NCBI GenBank assembly: GCA_037157565.1
Contig: JAZHRO010000022.1
Location: 3,472,001-3,536,000, forward strand
Reading direction: 5' to 3'
DNA from: Thalassia testudinum
Taxonomy: Eukaryota; Streptophyta; Magnoliopsida; Alismatales; Hydrocharitaceae
Length of the DNA: 64,000 bases
Under the pieces are notes generated by a model. The model saw only the letters and a list, made by a program, of their open reading frames with translations. It did no database searches and was not told where the DNA came from. Positions 32,291 to 43,022 of the stretch are shown here, in pieces; positions within the stretch are counted from its first letter, which is position 1; the number at the start of each line of letters is the position of its first letter. Both the position numbers and the translations under genes were made by a program.

Positions 32291-34363
32291 TCAGCCAAGC
32301 GGGAAATGCGATGGAGAGGGGATGGTCAAATCAGCGGAGTTTTGTAAGACAAGCACCTTGCTTAAGAGCCTGGTTGGTCCAACCAGGTGCTTGTTCAGAT
32401 CAACAGGCTGATGATGCAGCCCAAACCCAATCAATCTGGTGGGTTGATAGATGTGGATAAAAAGGTGTGGAACCCACCATATACTATGAAGCTCAGATAA
32501 ATGTGGAAGTGTAAACGCAGGGTTTGGCTGAGTCGAATCAGCCTGGTCAAAGTAGGGACTCATAGAATAATCAGTGGTTGATGCAGGAACCCTACAGGGG
32601 TGATCAGAGAATGATAGAGCATGGTATGTAGTCTGATCAATGTTCGAAACCCGATGTGGAAATGCAATCGGCTCGGTGAGAGGTGAATCTGAATAGAAAT
32701 TGAGTCCGGTTGCGGGTCGGGGTTTGGGAGAGGTTTTGATCCGTTCTGTGTGTGCGGATGAGGTGGCCATTGTGTACGAGGGCTCTTCTAGAAACAGATG
32801 ATAGGTGGTTTTCTGTAGAGAGTCCTCTGGGTAACTATCAAATGCCGGAAGAGTGTCTGTAGGATGAAAGGAATCGGATTCGAGAAAAAATTTGGATTCT
32901 TGGTTGTAATCACTCTTGGCATTTTCTGTTTTTGGTTCCTGAGGATCGAAAAGGAATGATTCTGTGTTATCAGTGATCTCGGGAATCAGGACCTCAGAGT
33001 CGGAGTCAGAGTCATGTGAACTGAGGTCGTAGATAGTCCTGGCGTGTTCAGGAAGGGGAATCTCTCCGCAATTATAGTCAGATCTGAAATTGTCGGAGAG
33101 TTGGCGAAAATGAGATTCATGATCATGAATTCCACCACAGCAAAAATCATCAGATGTGGAATCAGCAGCCTGACTAGGTTCTAGCCTATATGTCAATTCT
33201 GGGCTCAAAAGCTCTAAGCTGGTAGGATAGACCCCATTAAAACCTTGCTCATCCAACTCCTCAGTTTCTGTATCATAAATTGGCATGTTTTTTGAAAAAT
33301 TGATCAGATTTCCTGAGGATGTTGGAGAGGGATATTCATCAAATAGAGGCCCGGAATCATATTCTGTAAAAATTTGATCTTTCTCATAAGGGGCCTCATA
33401 ATCTTCCCAATAAGTTTCAGATCTAGGTTCTAGGCTTAGGATGTGGGTAGAATTATTAGAACCTAAGTCCGAATAACCTTCGAGGGTCACCTTATCAAAA
33501 TAAGGGGCGAAATTTATACCCTCAGAAGGTTCAGTTCTGATTTCATTATTGCAGGAGTTTTGAAATTCTAAGCTTGACAATTCATGGTCTAAGTTTGGCT
33601 CATCATTGTGTTCTCCTGCAATATCCCAACCTAATTCAACATTGTCTTCTATCTGGGTTGGGATTTTACAACCACTTTGTTCCTCAATCCCGAGATCTGG
33701 GAAACTGGATTGTTCCTTAATACTGTTCCAAGATGGTTCATCCTCTGTTTCTGGTATATACGGGTATTTCTGGTTGATAATTTGTTCTACTGATTTCATC
33801 ATTTCTACCCGTTTCATAAGGGCATCTTGGTGTTGTTCCCAAAGTACAGGATTTGTCAAGCATTGAAGGTATTCAGATTGGTGTAATTTTTCCATCTCAA
33901 TGTATCCTGTCATGAACATATCTCGGGTTGATCCTTTTGAAATTTCAGTCAATAGAATTTGGGCACAGTTTATGATGAAAGCTGTGGTTGTTGGAACATC
34001 AACCTGAATGTTTCCTATTGGTGTTGAGGGTTTATATTTGATTTCATAGATTTCAAGGGCATCCTCAATCATCTTATCTTTCATGGATCTCAGATATTCA
34101 GGTTTTTTACATGGTAGTCTTGCTAGGTAATTAGGCTGCATCTTCGAATCAGGTGGTGGAATCAAGGTAGAATCAGAAGTTTGAATTAATGGAAGAAGGG
34201 GACTTTGTTCAGAATCAGAGGAAAGAGGGGCTATGTGAATGATTTCTGCAAAAATAAGGGAGCCGAGGCTTAGCCTCGGGGAGAGTGAATTTCTATAGGA
34301 AGTTTCAAGGACCTCCTGCAAAGTACTGAAGGGCTGGATGAGATAAGCAGGTGCTGGACCCAA
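32291..34363 (-). CDS. Intact gag-like protein of element C, about 690 codons, unknown family
   Basis: The frame is uninterrupted from near 34363 to a TGA at 32291-32293. The first ATG is about 75 codons in (MQPNYLARLPCKK), so the protein may be about 615 residues unless an upstream start or splicing is used. Residues about 90-220 look helical (SMKDKMIEDALEIYEIKY, ALMKRVEMMKSVEQI). The middle is highly acidic, with DSDSDSEV and YDSGPLFDEYPSP. The C-terminal part is enriched in aromatic and His residues. I recognise no zinc knuckle, protease, polymerase or integrase motif. Place and character match the gag-like genes of A, B and G, but residue identity is low. It is the only long undamaged frame in the window, consistent with the youth of C. 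A Gag-like or trans-mobilisation role is an inference. Confidence 0.6.
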   Translation of the reverse strand: MGPAPAYLIQPFSTLQEVLETSYRNSLSPRLSLGSLIFAEIIHIAPLSSDSEQSPLLPLIQTSDSTLIPPPDSKMQPNYLARLPCKKPEYLRSMKDKMIEDALEIYEIKYKPSTPIGNIQVDVPTTTAFIINCAQILLTEISKGSTRDMFMTGYIEMEKLHQSEYLQCLTNPVLWEQHQDALMKRVEMMKSVEQIINQKYPYIPETEDEPSWNSIKEQSSFPDLGIEEQSGCKIPTQIEDNVELGWDIAGEHNDEPNLDHELSSLEFQNSCNNEIRTEPSEGINFAPYFDKVTLEGYSDLGSNNSTHILSLEPRSETYWEDYEAPYEKDQIFTEYDSGPLFDEYPSPTSSGNLINFSKNMPIYDTETEELDEQGFNGVYPTSLELLSPELTYRLEPSQAADSTSDDFCCGGIHDHESHFRQLSDNFRSDYNCGEIPLPEHARTIYDLSSHDSDSDSEVLIPEITDNTESFLFDPQEPKTENAKSDYNQESKFFLESDSFHPTDTLPAFDSYPEDSLQKTTYHLFLEEPSYTMATSSAHTERIKTSPKPRPATGLNFYSDSPLTEPIAFPHRVSNIDQTTYHALSFSDHPCRVPASTTDYSMSPYFDQADSTQPNPAFTLPHLSELHSIWWVPHLFIHIYQPTRLIGFGLHHQPVDLNKHLVGPTRLLSKVLVLQNSADLTIPSPSHFPLG

Positions 34364-35231
34364 TCAAGACACCCAAAAAATGTTGGGTGACTATAGAGGT
34401 TCGGGGCAGATGGACCCCTTGATCAGAAAGATCGTCCACCTGAGAATTACCTGGGCAGCCAGAGAGGGAGAGTCCCGCGAAGACCCCTACACGGTAGAGC
34501 GTCCCCACGGGTTACAGGGTTTCCCCCACCCGACCTCTCTTGTCACTGCGGTTCCAGGTAGACCAGGATGGGGATCTTGACCTCTTAAGTCTACCAATTT
34601 TAGTTTAAGATCAGGGTGCCTAAAGTTTCACTTGAACTCTTAGGTATTTTGAGTGAGAAAGTGACCTAATTTTAAGGTTGGTTGACCCAAGGAGTCAACT
34701 TTACCTCTTGTTCCTTTGAGAGCTTTTGGGTCCTTTCTTTTTGGGTTCAAGTGTTTAGAGAGCCAATTGTTAAGGGTTTCTCTGAATAAGTATGTTCAAT
34801 CAATGGTTTAGGCACACTTCTTTTGGATTTTCTCCATTCTTGATTTAAGTAGTGTGTCTCTAAAACCCTAATGCTGAATCTTAGGTTGGCTCTACTTGGT
34901 CCAGTTAGTTCTTTGTTGGGTAATTAGGGCTCAAGCAAGAATGTGTTAGCCCTTAAATACCCTTAATAGTGTGCAGGACTAATGAGTTGAAAACATGCAA
35001 CTCTTTATGGTTACTAAGTATGGAAGACAGGTTAGCCCTATATTGCTTGTTCTTTTCTTTTCTTCCTCTTTAGAGTTTAGGGGTTAATAGCGAGAGGAAA
35101 AATTTACCTGTCCTCGGAGTGGTTGTCGTGCGGTTGCTTGTCTTCTTGATTTCCTGTAGCTGCACAAAAGAGGGGAGATTATCAGAAATTAAAAAGAAAC
35201 AGGAATGTTTACCTCTAGAATAGCCGTTGCT
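34364..35231 (-). other. Element C leader
   Basis: Non-coding between gene and primer site, except for a short frame at 34305-34508 that overlaps the gene start in another register. It includes a GC-rich part (34390-34570) and a T-rich part. No function assigned. Confidence 0.5.
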
Positions 35232-35248
35232 CCCCGGCAACGGCGCCA
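35232..35248 (-). promoter_or_regulatory. Element C primer binding site, tRNA-Asp
   Basis: Plus-strand CCCCGGCAACGGCGCCA equals the 3' 17 bases of plant tRNA-Asp. It lies five bases from the 5' LTR. Athila elements use this primer. Confidence 0.9.
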
Positions 35249-35884
35249 AAAACTGGTGGCGACCTTTCTCTATAGTTTTATTATTCCGTCATAGTATAGT
35301 ATAGAGAGGTGATTACCAGTTTAATACAATTTGTTACTCGGAAATAAAGAGTTCCCGAGGTCGAACTCAGGGAGCAAGTTATATTCTAGGGGTACAAGTT
35401 TCTTTTACAAAAATATTACAAAAATAAAGAGAGAGAGAGGGAGAGATAAAAATTTGGTTTCTTCTTTCTTCCTCTTTGTTTTCTCTTCTCTTTGGCTTTT
35501 GGTTTTTCTTCTTTGTTTATCTCCTGGTGTTCTTCTTCTTCTGCCTTCTGTTCTTCTTATTTCTTCTCTTCTTCAGAGCTCCTCATCTTCTTTTCTCTCA
35601 GTTCTGCCTTTCTTCAGCTTCTCCTTTCTTCTTTCTGCCTCAAACTGTAAAGCTTTTCTTCTTGCGATCCCTTGCTCAGTGGCACGGCGTCTTCGTTCTC
35701 CTTCTTTCTCTGCAGTCCTTTTACTGCAGGGCGTCGTCTGATTTTCCAATCAGACGACTTAAATCGCCGCTGCTACAGTGGTCCACCTTCTTTCAGTCTT
35801 CGTCGGCCTTCTTCTTCTCTTCTTCCATGGTTCTTCTTCTTTGTTTACCTGTGCCTGCACACTTCAAAGTTTACGTCAGTGGGC

Positions 35885-36131
35885 AAAACCTACTCTACCC
35901 CCCCCCCCCCCCCCCGGCGTCACTCTCTCTCAGAATCCGCTCATGGGATAGCTCTCCCAGAGCTGCCGGGTAGCCGGGTACGGGTCGCGCCCGGGTCCAG
36001 GCCCACCGGCGTGCGTGGTGGGCGAGGAGTGCAGGTCAGTCTAAGTCGGGTCAGGCCAGGTCCGCGGGGCGTGAGCGCGGACGAGGCCAGGTAATCGGGC
36101 GGGTGAAGGGGACCTCACCCCGTGTGCTGAG
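35885..36131 (-). ncRNA. Predicted Pol III-type transcript, C right LTR
   Basis: Counterpart of 28625-28862, ending at the T4 run 35885-35888. It contains the expanded C run (a G run in the RNA), which could hamper it. Confidence 0.25.
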
Positions 36132-36156
36132 GCGATAAGGCTTATTCACAAAAACA

Positions 36157-36198
36157 ATTTAAACGGTGAAAGAGTTGCGAGGCTTACTGATGTGGGAC
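36157..36198 (-). promoter_or_regulatory. snRNA-type USE plus TATA-like box, C right LTR
   Basis: Same 24-base gap. The USE reads GTCCCACATCA here, one transition away from the perfect copy in the left LTR. Confidence 0.5.
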
Positions 36199-38052
36199 TA
36201 AACTGAGGCCTCTCCTCGCGTGCGCCTGCTGGAAGACCGCAGCCTTGCTTCTGCAGCTGCAGCTTCGATTTTCGTCGGTTGCTGGCTGGCTGCCTTCGCA
36301 GGAGTCTCCGTAATCCGCAGCAGCTGGAGACCTGGAGTCCTCAAGCCTGGAGCGCGGGAGAAGCTGCTTCAATGTGGCGTTAATGGCGGTCGAGCCTCAG
36401 AACCTGTCGGACACGAATATGGCCTCTTGGCTTGATCAAACTACTGAGGAACCTTCGCCGTGGCACGGCGAAGGTGTTGAGCTGTGCGGCAAGCCGCAAG
36501 GCGGTGTCTGGCGGCAGCCCTAGGTCGGACTGCAACCGGAGAAATGGGTTTGTTTGGGGGAGCGTTACGGAGGTGTGGAGTGGCAGTGGAGGGGTGGGGG
36601 GTGCTCAGTGTGATGAGGCGGAGGTTCGGTGAGGGTCGGCGAGGCGTGTGAGGCTGTGGAGCGATGGGGGCATCTCGCCGGAGGGTGGCCGGAGACGAAG
36701 GGGGTGACGATGGTCAGGGTCGGTCGAGGGCTTAATTGAACAAATTGAAACCGGGGAAAGAAAGAGGAGAGGAAGGGAAGTAGTTCTAACTTAGTTGCAG
36801 GGACGAAGGGGGAGCAGCAGGGCGACAGTCGTATCGACTGTCGCCGGAGAAGAAGATGCCCAGGGGAAGGGGCGGCGGCGAGGAGAGGGCTGGAGAGGCG
36901 CCAGCTGGGTACGGCGTGGCACGGGAAGAGCGAGGGGGGGCAACCCTGCAGCTGGTAGTGCGGCAGAGCGACGAGGAGGAAGAGGAGAGAACCACCGGAG
37001 CTGGTGGGCGTCTGCCGGAGTGAGAGGAGAGGAAAGTTGGGGGTTTTCTCCGTCAGATCCGAGCTGCCTCGAACGGTGGGGCGACGGGGGGTATTTATAG
37101 GGTAGAATCAGAGAGGAGGGCGGAGGGAGACGACGTGTCTCCCTCGCCGGAGGACGTCGGAGATGGAAACCCATACCGTCCGTGCGTTCGCACGGCCGGT
37201 ATGGTGGGTTGCAGCGACCAGGGGGGTGTTCCTGCGACGGCTGACGACGCAGGGCACCCCCGGTTGACTTGCCAGCCCCTCCCCCTCACCCTGCGTGGCG
37301 CCATGCTCCGCGCAAGGTCGCCGGAGCATGGTGCTGGCAGGTTTTGGCAGGAGGGACCTGAATGCAAAGAACGAAGGAGAGTTAGGGGTAGAAATGTGAG
37401 GGTTCAAAAGTTGAGGGTCAAAAAGTAAATATATGAGGACCAAAGTGCAAAGTTGGTCAGGAAGGTTTCTTCTTAGGCTCAAGTTTTTATACATGATTAA
37501 TTAGGACCTAGGGAATTTGATGGTGAATTTTATTTCTAGATTAAACCTTGTTTGACCGGTCAATTTTTGCAAAAACCCAAATTAAGTTATTAATTGGGCA
37601 TGGTTCTCAATGTAGGTCAAAATGGGTTCTGAAGGCCAAATTGAAGGTTCTAAACCCTAGAGATTATTTTTCTATGAATTTTAGAGGGTTTATTCTATTT
37701 TTACTTTGCCTCGAACCTCGTGAATTGAAGTGGGTTTGCTTTAGGGTTACAGATTATCATTTAGTTCCTTGGAATTGCTGTAGCCCTTATCAGATCATCC
37801 CACTTTCCTTCTCATTCGGTTTGTTTGACCTGTGTTTGGACCCTGAATTACCCTGTATGCAGATTATACTGGTAAAATTGCATTTTTACCCCTTATGACT
37901 TGTTTTCTCCTTAAACTCAGAATTCTCTGAGTTAAGCCTTTCCTTGAGTTATATAGGAGCTTTTATCCTTTGTATTGGGTCAAAATGAGCTAGTTATGGC
38001 TCATGATGAGGTTCTCATCACTATTGTTTGTTGACGTGCTGGTGGCTTGTAG

Positions 38053-39108
38053 GCGAAAATGCTTAGCTCACGCTGCATTCCTCGTGGTGGTGTTCCCTTG
38101 GACCTTCCTGCCCTAGCTAGTTTGAGCAACTCAGCAGACTTGGTGACTCAGTGGGTCGTCATAGCCAAAGCGGAGCATTGACAGTTACTCTGGCAAGTGG
38201 TAGAGGCTATTGTTGCGTAGGAGAGGGCAGAGAAGGTGGCGAGGGAGGCAGAGTGATGTCTCCATTCGTAGAGGGAGGTCGCCAGCCACGCGGTCTGCTT
38301 GGAGGGTGAGTTGAAGAAGACTCGCTCCCTACTATGGAGAGTTGTTGTCATCAGGGACGAGCTGGAGAGTAGCTCATGGGGAAGCACCAAGCCCACCTGG
38401 CGGCCCTAAGGAATGTGTCAGAGCACCTTTCGGCTGCATGGACCGAGGTTACCTTGTTGAAGGAGGAGGTTCTAGTGCTCAAGATCGCACATTCTTCTTC
38501 CGTAGAGCTGTACGAGAAGGCCCTTGAGGTGGAGAGTGTCCGACTGACCGTGCCCATTAGTGGACTCACTTCGATGCGTGCAAGTCGGGAGGAGGTGGAG
38601 GCGGTTGCAGCAAGACTGAGGGCAGACCTCGCTGAGGCCCAGGGTCTTGCGAACGAGCAGGACTCGGAGAGTGCGGGGGGACCGGAGGATGGGGAGGTGG
38701 GGACAAACCTGACTATGGATGTGGTCATGGCCTTTTATGCACAAGACCCGTCTATGGGTCTAATCTAGGATGAGCTCGCTCATGACATAGAGCAACAGAC
38801 CCTAGATTCCATCCAGGCCCTTGCCGAGGGGAAGGGACTTCTTGTCGAGGAGGTGTGCGGCTGGTCGAACGCCCGCCTTGTCTCGGAATATGACTGGTTG
38901 AAGGGGGTTGGCCCTAGTGTCAATAGTGGCCCTGCTCATGGAGCCTTCGTGCAACACAGGGGTGGACCAGGTGGTCACCGAAGGGGCCGTGCCACTGCCT
39001 GTTGTGGGGGGTAGCTCGGCTGAGGCTACTAACCTGGATGCAGTAGTTGGCAGTCCACTTCACCTTTCGCCTTCGGTTGATCCAGAGAGATTCGAGTTAT
39101 GGGAGTAG
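38053..39108 (+). pseudogene. Antisense gene of element H, 3' part, coiled-coil
   Basis: Continuation of 26337-27944 after element C. Frame 38376-38768 is open, and its flanks are readable with stops. The protein is rich in Leu, Glu, Ala and Lys in heptad-like order, for example VTLLKEEVLVLKIAHSSSVEL and EVEAVAARLRADLAEAQ, which suggests a long coiled coil. A C-terminal helix DELAHDIEQQTLDSIQALAE follows. Transposase_28-type proteins usually have such a coiled coil after the conserved domain. The gene ends near 39108, before the integrase tail on the other strand. Confidence 0.55.
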
Positions 39109-39219
39109 AACCCTCTTGTCATCACCCCACTGCTTCAATCCCCCACCCCCCTTTTATTTTTTAAGATGTAATTAGACAGCACCTTTTTTTTTTGGAATGA
39201 AGGGAAAAGATTCTTTTCT

Positions 39220-39633
39220 TTATTGTTCTTGGGCTCTGTATGTATGATACCTTCGTAAGTTGCTCGCATTCCATGTGCGAGGGATATCCCTGCCGTCTAG
39301 GGATTGTAGTTCGTAGAAGTCGCCTGGATTGTTGTTACGAATTTTGTAGGGCCCTTCCCATGTTGGGTCTAGCTTTCCACCTAATTGGGTTGGCATGGAG
39401 ACTTCACACATATGAAGGACAAGATCTCCCTTAGAGAACTTTTGGGTCTTGATGCACTTATTGTATGAGGCGGCGGTTGCCTCTTTACGCTTGAGAGCCG
39501 TCTGAGAGGCTTTGTCCCTTAGCTCATGTAGGAGGTCTAGGGCCAAGTGAACTTGGTCATCGTTGGTGGTCAGGTCGTATAGCTGTGTCTTGTAGGTGGG
39601 GAGGACAGTTTCTATGGGTAGCCGGGCTTCCAT
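39220..39633 (-). pseudogene. Element H integrase, C-terminal part
   Basis: Open frame starting MEARLPIETVLPTYKTQLYD, followed by a helical HELRDKASQTALKRKEA region, FSKGDLVLH, LDPTWEGPYKI, and ending DIPRTWNASNLRRYH. This is the GPY-type integrase tail usual in Tat-lineage gypsy elements. It continues the core at 48438-49110; the two are separated by the solo LTR and element G. The break falls just before the conserved Met-Glu-Ala. Confidence 0.85.
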
Positions 39634-39635
39634 AA

Positions 39636-41476
39636 CGTTGTTGAACGGAATTGGTACGCGAAAAGTTTGAGTTTTGAAAACCCGTCGTTGTAGTTGCGTA
39701 AAAATTCGTCAAATCGATAATTTAATCGAAACTCTGGTGAGACCCGTGTCGTACATGGGGAGGCAAACGCTTGATAAAAAAAATGCGTTTATAATTATTG
39801 TCATGAAGCAGATTAGCTGGTTGAATTAAATCTCCGCTAGCTATCTACTTAAAAAATACTTAATAGAAGAGATGGAAAGAATAATACACATAAAGAGAAA
39901 ATAGGGAGAGAATGAACAAGAATTTTATAACCATAGGTTTATGTCTATTGCAACTACTTGCTACACTAGAAAGCGGGAAATTTATACTAGAAAGCGATAA
40001 AAGAGAAGGGGATCAGAAGTTATCCTCCTCAATGGCTGCTTGGAGAATGAGCCGCATTGATGGAGCACCCAGACAAGAGTGGTGAGATGCTGGACAAAAG
40101 AGGACGAGGATGGACGATAGAATAGTGCAATGCCACAGCGGGATCCGCTTCCTGAATGGTGGTGAGAGGACAATAGCAGGATGCTCCACGAAGGAGGTGA
40201 GAAGATGGAAAATTATTTTTATAACTCTAATGGAGCATTCAGGGTATGGGACCAGCTTGTAGAGCCTTGGAGGGGGTCAAAGAAGAGAGAAAGGGATGAA
40301 GAAAATGAGTGGTTGGGGCCCCCTTTCATAGTTGTAGAGATTGGGGGCAAAAGGGTTTTTTAAGGCCTTAAACATTAAGTGCTAGGGTCTTTAGTGACAA
40401 ATATAACGGTCACTATAGGTGAACATCGGTGAAGGTGCACCTCTTCTCCTTTAGTCGTTCCTCGTGTGCGCCCACGTCCACACAATCTCAACCATTTGAT
40501 CAAGAGATCAAACGGCCTATGATCACGCACACTACTTCACCTTTGGTTGTTAAGCACGCTCGTGTGCGATGGCACGTTCAATCGTGTGTCATCGCACGTG
40601 TGTGGCGTGATCTCTCATCTGGTACATGAGGAAGAGCCACACGGCCATTGCACCATGCCCATTTGATGTTGATCGTGTGGCGCAATTTCAATTGGGTGCG
40701 CCTTCAACGAATCTGCATCCACGTCGTAATTCGAGCTTGCATCACACGTCATGCGTAAGGTGCACGATCGCTATGCTATGCTCGACTCTTTGTCGAGTTC
40801 TTGTTTTAAGGGCTATTTGCTCTCAACTGTTGGATGGAAATACAACGGTCAAGATCAACCGAGCCCTAGCCTTCAAAAGATGTTGCGTGGCTTGGGGTGC
40901 AACGTGGCGTGTTCTCAGTTGTTGGATTGATGATCCAACACTTGAGATGCATTGATCATTGCTTAAAGAGGTGGAGCAGGAGGCTTAGGCTGATGTTGGG
41001 CAGCTGGGATGGCACCACGTGGCACCATCCTGGTCGTCGATCTTCTCTAACTTGTAGATGGTGCCATGGATGTCATATTGGATCGATTTTTACATTATTG
41101 GGTTGCAATTGTTGATCTAAGCCCATCTGTGCAGTTGGATTTGTTGTCCAAGGTACGAATTTAACACCACCTTGGCTCTTAACCTCTGATCTTTCTCAGA
41201 CTCTATCTGATGCTACGAAAATCTGATTGCGGCGATCTCAGAGTCATTGAACTCTAATCGTCACCCTGATCAGATCTATATAGTTGGATATTCAATCCAA
41301 GGTCCCGATAACTATCACCTTGTCCCTAGCCACAAAAAGGAAAAATTAACCTATAATTTGTACAATCTAACCTAAATGCATAATGATGCATGCTATACAA
41401 TATTTATAAGGATGAATGCTTCTATGGCACTAGAAACACGCATGAATAGACATTTTAGGCTAAGTAGATATATACA
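39636..41476 (-). mobile_element. Solo A-type LTR inside H integrase
   Basis: It starts at or just after CGTTGTTGAACGG and ends TATATACA, with flanks CATAA (39631-39635) and CATTA (48438-48442, after element G), a 4-of-5 duplication. Element G sits at its very end. It holds the inverted TGACG remnant (about 40390) and the palindrome at 41008-41029. Confidence 0.75.
41008..41029. promoter_or_regulatory. 22-bp palindrome with CACGTG core, solo A-type LTR
   Basis: The best intact version outside G: GATGG CACCACGTGG CACCATC is perfect except at two arm positions and contains the G-box CACGTG. Confidence 0.55.
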
Positions 41477-43022
41477 GATGAAGTGAAAATTCTTTGTGAA
41501 ATGATTTGAGCTTAGAAACCCGTCGTTGTAGTTTGATTAGCAAAAAAATCCATCGATTAGATAAAATTTATAACCGAAACTCGAGGTGACTCCCAGGTCG
41601 AACACGGAGTCGAATGTTTGGTTTGAAAAATCTACATTTCATTTTTTATTAGTTTTTATCATTTTATCTTTTATAATTTTTTTGTATTTTTATCAAACAA
41701 GAGATCAGGTCGATGAAAACTTTATCTACCTACAAAAATAATGCAAAAAGAGAGAGAGGAATAATCATATATTGATGAACAAATGTTTCTACAACTATGA
41801 AAGTATGAAAACTATACTAAAAAAGTGAAAAGATAAAGATAGGTGAGAAGAATCCCCCTCGATGGTCGCTTGGAGGATGGTTTGCTTTTACGGTGCCCGG
41901 ATGAAGGTGGTGAGGAGCGGGATGAAGGAGAACAGCGACGGAGGGAGGAGGATGGGACGGGATGGCATCATGGTGAGGATCTACTTCCCAAAGTAGGTGA
42001 GAAGATGGCCGCGAAATGCTCCACGAATGGGGATGAGAGGAGGGAAAATATTTGATTCTACTCTAGAAGAGCATCTCGAGCTTGGGACAAGCTCTCTATA
42101 GAGCCTTGGAGGTGGTGCGGAGAAGAAAGGAAGAGATGAAGAAAAATGGGATTGGTAGGGGTCCTTTTATAGTGTAGGAAAGGACCAATTTCGTATGCAG
42201 GATATTTAGTGATGGTCATAAACGTCGCTGAAGATCTGCTGCAAACGTCGTTGAAGATCCTTCTCACACGTCCCACGCGCAGTGCCTGCACGTGCCCATT
42301 GCACTGGCTGCCTCCATTGGCACGCGATCCGAGCGCCCGTGTTACATGCCTCAGCATGCTACACACCCACGTGCTACCTTGAGCGCCCGCTGCAGTACTG
42401 CGCTACGCGCTCACTACCTTGTGCACCCCCATGTGCTTCTCACTGTGTTGGCTTGCTCACTGCTGCACCTCCACACATGCGTTTCTCCGCACGTGGATGT
42501 GCCTGTGCTGCTATGCACGTGCAGTGGCACGTGTGTGCGCATGGGCACCCTGGGTTGCACCACATGGCGTGATCTGGGGCATCCATCTTCTTTCCTTTGT
42601 AGGGGCTGCTACAGAAATCGGATTGAGTCGATTTTCACGCCATTAGGCTATGATCATCGGCCTGAATCCATCTGTGCGATCAGATTTGTCGTTTGAAGCT
42701 TCGGATTGCATCACCTAGTCCCTCGACCATTGATTTTCCTCAAACTGCATATGGTGCTATGGGACTCTGATTAGGGCGATTTCAAAGGTGTTGGACTCCA
42801 ATCGTCATCCTAATCAGATTCGTATGGTTGGATTGTCAATCAGAGGCTTCGAATTAAATCTCCTATCCTGGTCATAAAAGGATGCAATTAACCTAAAATA
42901 TACACAAACTACTCTAAATGTAGAATGATGCATGTTATGCAATTTTTATAATATGGAATGCAAATCTAAGCCTAGGAATATGCATGAATAGGCATTTTAA
43001 CCTAAATAGACGTGTTTACATC
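41477..43022 (-). repeat. Element G 3' LTR (left), B type
   Basis: It runs from GATGAAGTG to GTTTACATCA, with a (GA)n tract near 41750, a minus-strand TATAAAAGG (about 42165), a degenerate TGACG pair (about 42210), and a degenerate palindrome (42554-42575). Confidence 0.8.

Larger units (their letters stand above)
27990..38020 (-). mobile_element. Element C: complete, young, non-autonomous Athila-like LTR retrotransposon
   Basis: LTRs 27990-30751 and 35254-38020, both TGGTGGCG to TCTCATCA, flanked by the perfect duplication CTATT (27985-27989, 38021-38025). The primer site is a perfect 17-base match to the tRNA-Asp 3' end. The internal region holds one 690-codon open frame and no pol. By eye the LTRs differ by about 26 substitutions in 2.76 kb plus three length changes, so this is the youngest full element in the window. 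Confidence 0.92.
35254..38020 (-). repeat. Element C 5' LTR (right)
   Basis: 2767 bp. Differences from the left LTR include a C run of 18 against 8 (35898-35915), a GA-tract change of 2, and a CTT change of 3, which together account exactly for the 5-bp length difference. Confidence 0.92.
27945..38052 (+). other. Probable intron of the antisense gene, holding element C
   Basis: The coding sense stops at ATG/GTAAGC (27944/27945) and resumes after CTTGTAG at 38053. Removing element C and one target copy leaves an intron of about 72 bases. The splice sites are inferred from consensus only. Confidence 0.4.

Noticed and set aside
35231..35250. Possible tRNA-Asp gene
   Set aside because: Only the 3' terminal 17 bases match, at the exact place of a primer binding site. 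No cloverleaf is present upstream.
42282..42696. Cys/His-rich plus-strand frames, zinc-finger-like at first sight
   Set aside because: They lie in the G LTR, and the Cys and His come from TGC/CAC/CAT-rich promoter sequence with no regular finger spacing.
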